From Bacteroidota bacterium (GTDB taxonomy: Bacteria; Bacteroidota; Bacteroidia; Bacteroidales; Dysgonomonadaceae): a DNA stretch of 33,133 bases. This document shows positions 26,112 to 33,133 of this stretch, piece after piece; positions within the stretch are counted from its first letter, which is position 1; every line of letters begins with the position of its first letter. Position numbers and translations under genes: made by a program. The DNA lies in NCBI GenBank assembly GCA_023418255.1, contig JAEZZZ010000152.1, positions 1 through 33,133 on the forward strand, written 5' to 3'. The notes under the pieces are model-generated. The model was not told the DNA's origin. It saw only the letters and a program-made list of their open reading frames with translations, and ran no database searches.

Positions 26112-27746
26112 TTACCATTTCTCTATTTGTTTACACTCAGGATTATTTTGAATCTCACTCAAAGGTATGGGGAATTGGTAGTATCGGTCCTCAAAATGAC
26201 GATTTTTCCCGTCACAATCAACCACTTGATAGTGGAGTGTTCCATCGGCTTGTTTGGCTATCTTCATGCCATGCATGCGACTGCCGCCGAGTATTTCTAA
26301 AGCCGTTCTCCACCGGCGCAAATCCCAATAACGTTGTCCTTCAAAAGCTAATTCAATTTTTCGTTCGTTTCGAATAATTTCACGCAACTGTGATTGATTT
26401 GACTCCGATATATTAGGTAGTTTGGCTCTTTGTCGCACTTTATTGAGAGGTTTCAACGCGTCGGCAGTATTCCCGGTTTCATTTAACGCCTCAGCTTGAT
26501 TAAGCAACACTTCGGCATAGCGTATTTCATTCCAGGTTGTAATTCCTTTTACAGCCATATCTTTTACATCTTCATCCAATAGTTTGCGAATATAATATCC
26601 TGTAGTAGTTGTGTTTGGAAAGTCTTCGATTCCGAATTGCTTGTATCCATCTTTTCCTCCAACAAACGTTTCTATTGTCCTACCTTTCCATGGCGCTCCA
26701 TTGTAAAGAATCGACGCGTAAAAACGTTCTTCTCTGTTTTTATACGGGTTTGCAACATGCTCCGGATTATTCCAATCAAATTCGCTTCCATCAGACATAT
26801 AATATGAGTCTACAATTTCTTGTGTTGGAACAGCAATACTTTTAACATCACTGTCATCAGCGGCAAAGTCACCACTCGGGCTATAATATTTATCAAATAG
26901 TTCTGTATGTCTTACTTCACCATGGAATCGGTATCCTAAAACTGTTTCTTTGCAGAAATCCTTTTGTTTGAAAACGTCGGCATAATTTTCCATTAATCCA
27001 TAAAGGCCACCTTCTTTATCAATAACCTTTTGCGCGGCTTTCGCGGCTTTTTCCCATCTTTTAGCATACAGCATCGCACGAGATTTAAATCCATATACCG
27101 CACCTTTAGTTATACGCCCATAGTTATCTCCGTCCCATTCTTCAGGTAAGTTCTCCGCTGCAAAATCGAGTTCTTTTTCGATGAAATCCCAACATTCAGT
27201 TTCTGAACTGCGCGGCTTATACGCCTCGTTTGGACCGTCAATGTAATCGCGAATAACAACGCTTCCATGACCACGCACCAACATAAAATACAAGTATGCT
27301 CTAAAAAAACGTGCTTGCGCCTCCATTAATGTTTTTATATTTTCATCATACTTGGCATATGTTTTCAATCCATATAAAAATTCATTGACGCGCCGAATAC
27401 GGTTGTATTCATACGCATAATCACTTAAAAGATTACCGGAGGGGCTTATATTGCCATTGTAAACGACTTTGTTTACATCTCCTCCATAGCCTCCCATTAC
27501 ATTAGCACTATAACGCAAAATATCAGAAAATCCATCAGTCATACTTACACCGGCATATTTACGTCCATAGGGGCCATATTCATAAATAACCTTATAAAAT
27601 CCATTGATATATAAATTGGTGTTTTCAACTGATTTCCACGCGTCCATCTCGGTGTATTTATTTCTTGGTTTTGGGTCTAACAAGCCTTCACAACTAATCA
27701 AGAAAACAAGACCAAGTATCAGTAATATATAATTTGTTTTTTTCAT
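26112..27746 (-). CDS. SusD-like glycan-binding lipoprotein (PUL of unknown glycan)
   Basis: 544 residues; lipobox LISC with Cys19. RagB/SusD marks: the N-terminal LLDPKPRNKYTEMDAWKS, the helix RFFRAYLYFMLVRGHGSVVI (about 147-166), and the C-terminal ERKIELAFEGQRYWDLRRW before the IPLSEIQNNP ending. It caps the SusC encoded 17 bp upstream. The DUF5018 and GHL10 genes follow, so the ligand is probably the glycan attacked by that block. Confidence 0.95.
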   Translation of the reverse strand: MKKTNYILLILGLVFLISCEGLLDPKPRNKYTEMDAWKSVENTNLYINGFYKVIYEYGPYGRKYAGVSMTDGFSDILRYSANVMGGYGGDVNKVVYNGNISPSGNLLSDYAYEYNRIRRVNEFLYGLKTYAKYDENIKTLMEAQARFFRAYLYFMLVRGHGSVVIRDYIDGPNEAYKPRSSETECWDFIEKELDFAAENLPEEWDGDNYGRITKGAVYGFKSRAMLYAKRWEKAAKAAQKVIDKEGGLYGLMENYADVFKQKDFCKETVLGYRFHGEVRHTELFDKYYSPSGDFAADDSDVKSIAVPTQEIVDSYYMSDGSEFDWNNPEHVANPYKNREERFYASILYNGAPWKGRTIETFVGGKDGYKQFGIEDFPNTTTTGYYIRKLLDEDVKDMAVKGITTWNEIRYAEVLLNQAEALNETGNTADALKPLNKVRQRAKLPNISESNQSQLREIIRNERKIELAFEGQRYWDLRRWRTALEILGGSRMHGMKIAKQADGTLHYQVVDCDGKNRHFEDRYYQFPIPLSEIQNNPECKQIEKW

Positions 27747-27763
27747 AATCCTTCTTTGTTTTA

Positions 27764-30700
27764 TTAAAGAGTTAAACTAATTCCGAATTCATAAGTCCTT
27801 TGTTGTGGATAATATCCATTAGTAATTTCGGGCATTTCCGGATCAATATTATATTTTGTCAATTTCGACCATGTAAACAAGTTTCCGCCAGTTAGCATTA
27901 ATCTAATATTGTCAATTCCTACATTTTTAAGATATTCATTTTTTAGCGTATATCCGATTTGCAAATTTTTCAAGCGTAAATAACTGCCATCTCTAACCCA
28001 CCAGTCTGAGGCCCAGCCATTGCAGTTACCTAATTCCGCGGCACGTGTTGAGAGTCGTGTAAATTCCGCATTTCTATTTTCCGGAGTCCAACTGTTTTCG
28101 ATCAAGAAATAGGGCGAGTTGCCCTGTCCATGGAAAGGTCGAGTAAATATCGTGGCATCTACGTGTCCATTGCCATATACTCCACTTAAAAATACATCCG
28201 TGATAGCGGCGCCTTGAAAAAATATTGATAAATCAAAATTTCGCCAATTCGCATTGAACCCTAATCCATAAATTAGTTCTGGTAAATTAGCATTCCCAAC
28301 AAAAGTGTAGTCCTGAGCTTGATCAACTTTACCATCACCGTTTAGGTCTTTATACCAAATGTCGCCAGGACGAATCTGTTCTTTGTTTAGGTGAGCCAAG
28401 GTGGGTGAACTTTGAATTTCTTCTTCCGATTGATATAAGCCATTGGTAATGAAGCCCATTTTTTCGCCCATCTTGCGACCGGTTCTCTTCTGATAATCAG
28501 GAATATTAGGGCTTTCATTCATTTTAAGAATTTTATTTCTTGACCAGTTAATATTCCCTTTTATCGTATAGTAAAAGTCATTTATTCTGTTTTGATGAGT
28601 TAGCACCAATTCAAAACCTCTATTGCTCACCTTTCCGCCATTGATTGTACTTGGATGATTTCCTCCAAGCGAAGGAGGATAAATAGCTCCACTTGAAATA
28701 AGAATATCATTAGTTAACTTATAGAAATAGTCAAACTCGATACCAAAGATTCCGCGTTTAAGAAGCAATTCAAATCCAACATTATAGGTAGCTGTTTTTT
28801 CCCAAGTAATATTTCTATTGACATTTCCTGCCGTATATATTGAAATATATTCCTTATCGCCGATATAGAGTGTTGGCGGATTTGGATTCATCAAATTAAG
28901 ATATTGAAAATCTGAGATTCTATCATTTCCTAACAATCCCGCGGAAGCTCTTAACTTGAAGTTATCAACATTTTCTTTCATGTTTGCGAAAAAATCCTCT
29001 TCTGAGACACGCCATCCAAAAGACGCGGCGGGAAAAAATCCCCAACGATTTTCTGGCGGAAATTTAACTGACCCATCATATCGGGCAACTAATTCCGCCA
29101 TATATTTATTGGCATAGCTATAGTTTAAACGCCCAACAAATCCAGCTCGCGTAAAAATATAACTGCCACCGGAAAGGGCATCTGTTTTCTTGTCATTTAA
29201 AATTTTCTTCCCCATATTTATTTCGTGGAGTGTGCTTAAGTCAAACCCTTGAACAGCAGCCGATAAATTTTCAGATTCGTAAGTTGATTGCTCATATAGC
29301 AATAAACCTGAAACATCATGCTGACCAAAGGTTTTGCTATAGCTAATTGATGGTTGCATGGTCAATCGTTGAGCTTGTCCTACACTTTTGCGTAAAACAG
29401 ACTCTTTGGGTTCTCCATGATTTACCTCGATAGTTTCATACTCTTCTGTGTGAACATTATAGCTATTCATCTCGAACTGTTCGCGCCATGATTTTGCCGA
29501 TGTATAATCTTTGTCATAAGATGTTTTGACTTTAAGATTTAGTCCGTTTATCCAGGGAACATCCCAACCTAATGTAATTGATGTTTGTACCAAATTAAAA
29601 ACACTGTTGTTATAACCAGTTTTACTATTAAGCGCGACAGGATTGTTTTTAAACGGACCAATATTTGCGGCGACCGGTAGTCCGCCATATTCCGTTGGTA
29701 CAATCGGTAACATTCTTTGCGCCAAAGATATTGGATTGTTCCAAGCCTGATTACTTACAGAGTAATATCCGCCATTTCTATGTTCTTGACGAGCTCCTAA
29801 ATCTAAACCCAACTTAAATCCTTTATTTAACTTCACATCAATGTTGGAGCGCAAATTATAACGTTTAAAACCAAACTTATCAACAATACCGTCTTGGTCA
29901 TAATAGCCTAATGATAGAAAATATGTTGTTCTGTCATTTCCTCCTGTTACCGAAATATTATGATGTGTCGAGTAAGCGCCTTTTTTCATCAGTTCACTAA
30001 ACCAGTTGGTATTGGCATATTTACCTTCTTTATCACCATTTAATACCTTATTATATGTTTCTTGTGTAAATAAAGGCTCCAAATCATCCATCTCAAGAGC
30101 TTTGTTATACCATTTGATAAAATCCGGTCCATCTAAAAATTTTGGATAATTTGTGTTTTGATTATAGGATAATTTTCCCGTATACGTTATTTTTGGTGCT
30201 TGATTTACTCCTCTTTTGGTTCTTACCAAAATAACTCCGGAGGCTCCTTGCATACCATATACCGCTGCGGAAGAGGCATCTTTAAGTATGGTAATACTTT
30301 CAATTTCATTGGGATCCAAGTTAGCGAAACTGCGCTGAACGTCATCAACAATTACCATAGGAGCAGAATCACCCAATGTAGAGATGCCTCGAACCAATAA
30401 TGTAGAGCCATCGGCTCCTGGTTGGCCTGATTTTTGAGTTGCAACCAGTCCGGGCAACTTACCGGCCAACGCGCTGGTTATATTGCCAGAGGGGGCCTTA
30501 ATAATATCTTTTGCGTCAATTTGCGAGACAGAACCGGTTACATGCATTTTCTTTTGCGTGCCATAGCCAATAACGACCACTTCATCCAACAGCTCGGCGT
30601 CATCAACCATGACAACATTGATTGTCTTTTGTGCGTTAACTTGAATACGCTTAGTTTTCATCCCAATATAAGAAAAAATAAGCGTCCCGTTCGTTGGCAC

Positions 30701-30913
30701 ATTCGATAAAACATAGTTCCCATCAAAATCGGTATTAACTCCCATTGTCGTATTTTCAAGGACAACGGACACTCCAATAAGAGGCTGCTGTTGAGAATCC
30801 ACCACTTTACCCCTTACCGTAATTGTTTGTGCTAATAGAGAAAAAGAACTTAGCAATAATGCACCGACAAAGAGACTTTTTCTCCAATAACTGCATTTGG
30901 TTTGTTTTTTCAT
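27764..30913 (-). CDS. SusC-like TonB-dependent outer membrane transporter
   Basis: 1049 residues with signal peptide ending near LLAQ (29). It has the carboxypeptidase-D-like domain (VRGKVVDSQQQPLIGVSVVL), EVVVIGYGTQKK (TonB-box region), a plug with the SusC signature ESITILKDASSAAVYGMQGA, and a barrel ending YEFGISLTL. Plug and barrel motifs appear complete. It works with the downstream SusD to import glycan fragments. The 88-bp gap upstream holds a -7-like element, so this gene may begin its own transcription unit after the ribokinase-transporter pair. Confidence 0.95.
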   Translation of the reverse strand: MKKQTKCSYWRKSLFVGALLLSSFSLLAQTITVRGKVVDSQQQPLIGVSVVLENTTMGVNTDFDGNYVLSNVPTNGTLIFSYIGMKTKRIQVNAQKTINVVMVDDAELLDEVVVIGYGTQKKMHVTGSVSQIDAKDIIKAPSGNITSALAGKLPGLVATQKSGQPGADGSTLLVRGISTLGDSAPMVIVDDVQRSFANLDPNEIESITILKDASSAAVYGMQGASGVILVRTKRGVNQAPKITYTGKLSYNQNTNYPKFLDGPDFIKWYNKALEMDDLEPLFTQETYNKVLNGDKEGKYANTNWFSELMKKGAYSTHHNISVTGGNDRTTYFLSLGYYDQDGIVDKFGFKRYNLRSNIDVKLNKGFKLGLDLGARQEHRNGGYYSVSNQAWNNPISLAQRMLPIVPTEYGGLPVAANIGPFKNNPVALNSKTGYNNSVFNLVQTSITLGWDVPWINGLNLKVKTSYDKDYTSAKSWREQFEMNSYNVHTEEYETIEVNHGEPKESVLRKSVGQAQRLTMQPSISYSKTFGQHDVSGLLLYEQSTYESENLSAAVQGFDLSTLHEINMGKKILNDKKTDALSGGSYIFTRAGFVGRLNYSYANKYMAELVARYDGSVKFPPENRWGFFPAASFGWRVSEEDFFANMKENVDNFKLRASAGLLGNDRISDFQYLNLMNPNPPTLYIGDKEYISIYTAGNVNRNITWEKTATYNVGFELLLKRGIFGIEFDYFYKLTNDILISSGAIYPPSLGGNHPSTINGGKVSNRGFELVLTHQNRINDFYYTIKGNINWSRNKILKMNESPNIPDYQKRTGRKMGEKMGFITNGLYQSEEEIQSSPTLAHLNKEQIRPGDIWYKDLNGDGKVDQAQDYTFVGNANLPELIYGLGFNANWRNFDLSIFFQGAAITDVFLSGVYGNGHVDATIFTRPFHGQGNSPYFLIENSWTPENRNAEFTRLSTRAAELGNCNGWASDWWVRDGSYLRLKNLQIGYTLKNEYLKNVGIDNIRLMLTGGNLFTWSKLTKYNIDPEMPEITNGYYPQQRTYEFGISLTL

Positions 30914-31001
30914 TTGATTTAATTTTTTAATAATTTGTCATATTCAATATTCATTTTACAAAATATAGTCTATTTTTTAGTGTTAATTTAATTATCGTTT
31001 C
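30914..31001 (-). promoter_or_regulatory. Candidate promoter region before the first SusC gene
   Basis: 88 bases, very AT-rich. On the minus strand TATATTTTG (plus-strand 30959-30967) is one base longer than the Bacteroides -7 consensus TAnnTTTG, with a poor -33 (TTAAC, about 19 bases upstream). Downstream of it is the small dyad ATATT-C-AATAT. A start here would give a leader of roughly 40 bases. Sequence elements are seen; promoter function is inferred. Confidence 0.35.
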
Positions 31002-32003
31002 TTAAGCTCCGGCATAAATCAACAACCCTAATCCTATGATAAAGAAAACAAACATGCCTATATTTAAGATATTCGCAGATTTAGGTGCGCCTTTAAATTC
31101 TTTCCAAATCAGTATCCCCCAGAGAGCAGAAACCAGAGTAGCACCTTGCCCCAAGCCATAGGAAATAGCAGGCCCCGCTTTTTCGGAAGCTATCATGCTA
31201 AAAGTTTGCCCGATACACCAAATGACACCACCGGCAATTCCAACAAGATGCGTTTTGGACACTCCTTTGAAATATCCTACAATGCTAATCGGATCTCCTG
31301 CTACCGGTTTTTTCATGGCAATGGTGTTGAAAATAAAATTGCTTATAAAAACTCCTGTGGAGAATACGAATACAGCGGTGTAAGGTGTCAATTTCCCTAC
31401 CGCCGGTGAAGCGAAGCTGTCCAAATCCATCGAATCCGCGACAAATCGATAGAAAAAAGACATAATGACACCGGCTAGCAATGATAATAAAATTCCTTTT
31501 TTGGTTACGTTTTTTTTACTGATAGACACTTTTTTATATGCCAGTGCGTTCATTATAATTGCTAACGCGATAAGTGCTACCCCTAATGCAATAAACATTG
31601 GATTGCCCTTTTGTTGTCCTAAATAATTTATTAAAACCCCCAAAATAAGGGATAAACCGATTCCAACCGGGAATGCCACTGAAAGACCACAGATGCCGAT
31701 GGCTGCCGCCAGTAAAATATTCGCCGCATTAAACACCACGCCTCCTAAAAAAGCACTGCCTATGTTGTTCCATGAGGCTTGTTGCATATTTTCGATAAAA
31801 CTACTTCCCTCAGCACCAATACTTCCTAATGTGAAAGCAGAGATCAAAGAAAACAGAACAATTCCGATTACATAATCCCAATAAAAATATTCATATCTCC
31901 ATGTTTTTGAAGCCAGTTTTTGGGTGTTCCCCCAAGACCCCCAACAAAGCATGGTTATCACACAAAATATGACTGCAAGTGAATAACTTTGAACAATGTA
32001 CAT
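31002..32003 (-). CDS. GRP/RhaT-like sugar transporter (DMT superfamily)
   Basis: 333 residues, about 10 membrane spans, beginning MYIVQSYSLAVIFCVITMLC with the conserved WGSWGNTQKL (about 21-30) of Bacteroidota GRP-type permeases. The length fits the rhamnose/glucose-ribose porter families (about 300-345). It would carry a monosaccharide into the cytoplasm. Ribokinase is encoded 39 bp upstream in the same direction, so ribose or a related pentose is the likeliest substrate, but the family also includes other sugar and drug/metabolite exchangers. A weak spacer of 39 bp suggests one operon. Confidence 0.82.
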   Translation of the reverse strand: MYIVQSYSLAVIFCVITMLCWGSWGNTQKLASKTWRYEYFYWDYVIGIVLFSLISAFTLGSIGAEGSSFIENMQQASWNNIGSAFLGGVVFNAANILLAAAIGICGLSVAFPVGIGLSLILGVLINYLGQQKGNPMFIALGVALIALAIIMNALAYKKVSISKKNVTKKGILLSLLAGVIMSFFYRFVADSMDLDSFASPAVGKLTPYTAVFVFSTGVFISNFIFNTIAMKKPVAGDPISIVGYFKGVSKTHLVGIAGGVIWCIGQTFSMIASEKAGPAISYGLGQGATLVSALWGILIWKEFKGAPKSANILNIGMFVFFIIGLGLLIYAGA

Positions 32004-32042
32004 AATGAATGATTTAGAGTTAATATTATCTGTTAAATTACA

Positions 32043-32954
32043 TTAGAAAAAGTGCTTATTCACTTCTTCACGATAAGGAATAGATGATTGCGCTCCCATC
32101 TTGGTAACGCTAAGAGACGCTGCTTTGCAAGCGAATTCAACGGCTTCTTTAATTGTCATATTTTCAGCAAGAGCCACCACAAGAGCACCATTAAATACAT
32201 CGCCTGCAGCAGTTGTGTCAATCACATTTGCTTTCGGTGCGGGAATCAACATATTAAATTCATCGTTATGTAAGAATGCGCCTTTTTTACCTAATGTAAT
32301 AATCACATTCTCAATGCCCATATCTCTCAACTTTTGAGCTGCTTGAGCAGCTGTAATCTCATCGGCAATTTTTATTCCTGTCAAAATCTCCGCTTCGGTC
32401 TCGTTCGGTGTAATAGCAAAAAGACCTTTTAGCAACTGAGAAGAGAGTTGGGTGGCCGGTGCCGGATTCAAGACTGTTTTCATTTGATGTTTTTTTGCCA
32501 TTGCAATTGTATGTTCAACAGTTTGCAAAGGTATTTCCAACTGCATCAATAGAAATGTAGATGATTGAAAATATTGCTGTTTTGTATCAATATCTGCAGC
32601 TGATAAAGTCCAATTGGATCCTGGTGCTACGGCAATACAGTTTTCGCCTTTCCGGTCGACATTAATGAGTGCGACACCGGTAGGTATATCTTCATCTTTT
32701 AATACACCTTGCAATGGAATTTTGTCTTTTCTAAAACCTTCTTGCAATTGTTTTCCTAAGAGGTCAGAACCTAGTTTTGTGATAAATAAAACATCCCCTC
32801 CCAAACGAGCTATCGTGACAGCTTGATTCGCTCCTTTACCACCGGGATTCATTAAAAAGGAGCCGCCTAATATGGTTTCTCCAGGACGTGGAAGCCGATC
32901 AGTTTTCACTACCATATCCATATTAGAACTTCCAACAACAATAATTTTATTCAT
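32043..32954 (-). CDS. rbsK: Ribokinase
   Basis: 303 residues from the chosen start (E. coli RbsK 309). The open frame extends 12 codons upstream to 32990, but the PfkB fold begins at MNKIIVVGSSNMDMV, so the start is 32954. Motif 1 NPGGKGANQA (37-46) and motif 2 DTTAAGD (246-252) with catalytic Asp252 are both intact, and ITPNETEAE (181-189) is a standard PfkB segment. It phosphorylates ribose with ATP to ribose-5-phosphate in the cytoplasm. It pairs with the transporter downstream. An IS transposase tail ends only 61 bp upstream, so its promoter must be in that spacer or come from the IS. Confidence 0.93.
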   Translation of the reverse strand: MNKIIVVGSSNMDMVVKTDRLPRPGETILGGSFLMNPGGKGANQAVTIARLGGDVLFITKLGSDLLGKQLQEGFRKDKIPLQGVLKDEDIPTGVALINVDRKGENCIAVAPGSNWTLSAADIDTKQQYFQSSTFLLMQLEIPLQTVEHTIAMAKKHQMKTVLNPAPATQLSSQLLKGLFAITPNETEAEILTGIKIADEITAAQAAQKLRDMGIENVIITLGKKGAFLHNDEFNMLIPAPKANVIDTTAAGDVFNGALVVALAENMTIKEAVEFACKAASLSVTKMGAQSSIPYREEVNKHFF

Positions 32955-33015
32955 ATTTTTTTCTAATGAGTCTTTACAACATTCACGCAAAGAGCCGTGT
33001 AATTGTTTTTAATGA

Positions 33016-33132
33016 CTATCCGTATTTATACCTAAATTCATTTTTGTAACTTACACATGCCACGAGTAATCTTCCGAAAAGTGCTTCTCCAAAGTATCTT
33101 CGATTAAATTTATAGCAAAATTCATCTAAATA
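33016..33132 (-). mobile_element. IS1595/ISXO2-like transposase, C-terminal part at window edge
   Basis: A minus-strand frame enters from the right edge and runs 38 codons to TAG (33016-33018). Its translation contains YLDEFCYKFNRRYF and LFGRLLVAC, the typical C-terminal end of ISXO2-like DDE transposases of the IS1595 family (LDEFxYRFNRR...LF..LL). The reading ends KYG*. Whether the rest of the element is intact cannot be seen. The IS end must lie between 33015 and the ribokinase start, but I cannot fix the terminal repeat. The family call is from memory of the motif. Confidence 0.8.
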
Positions 33133-33133
33133 G

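Noticed and set aside
32985..33002. Short dyad CACG...CGTG between the transposase and rbsK as a terminator or IS end
   Set aside because: Only four base pairs and no T-tract; I could not match it to a known terminal repeat.
33060..33125. Minus-strand mini-ORF beginning ATGAATTTTGC and ending TAA, protein-like at first sight
   Set aside because: It is in another frame over the transposase tail, which has a much more specific family motif; the mini-ORF is preceded directly by a stop.

Overview
The window is a 33-kb stretch from a member of the Bacteroidota, most likely order Bacteroidales. This rests on two SusC/SusD outer-membrane pairs, many lipoproteins with acidic residues just after the lipobox cysteine, A-rich translation starts without clear Shine-Dalgarno sites, and Bacteroides-type -7 promoter matches (TAnnTTTG). 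Every recognisable gene lies on the minus strand, so transcription runs from high to low coordinates. There is no rRNA, tRNA or CRISPR array that I can see, and no gap without a gene is longer than about 230 bases.

In transcription order: (1) at the right edge is the C-terminal end of an IS1595/ISXO2-type transposase, followed by ribokinase and a 10-TM GRP/RhaT-like sugar transporter. (2) A first SusC/SusD pair follows, with a DUF5018-type surface lipoprotein and then a very strong 15-bp hairpin. (3) Next come seven tightly packed exported proteins: a GHL10-type glycosidase-like lipoprotein, a DUF4434-like protein, a second GHL10 lipoprotein, a phosphodiester glycosidase (NAGPA fold), a GxDLY-type SGNH esterase, an FAD-dependent oxidoreductase lipoprotein and a second DUF4434 protein. 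A sugar-porter MFS permease ends this block. None of the seven has a textbook CAZyme assignment, so the block looks like a polysaccharide utilisation locus (PUL) for an unrecognised, probably phosphodiester-containing and acylated glycan.

(4) A second SusC/SusD pair follows and ends in a terminator-like hairpin. (5) The last block is a sialoglycan pathway: a small SGNH esterase, a two-domain sialate O-acetylesterase, a GH20 beta-hexosaminidase, a Kelch sialate mutarotase fused to an SSS sodium symporter, and N-acetylneuraminate lyase, which has its own predicted promoter. The model is surface capture (SusC/D), periplasmic de-O-acetylation and hexosamine trimming, anomer conversion at the mouth of the inner-membrane transporter, then cytoplasmic cleavage to ManNAc and pyruvate. 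No sialidase (GH33), no ManNAc epimerase and no transcriptional regulator is encoded here.

The lyase and mutarotase-symporter genes look clearly richer in G+C than the right two thirds, so the two halves may have different histories. All function calls come from motif reading without database searches.
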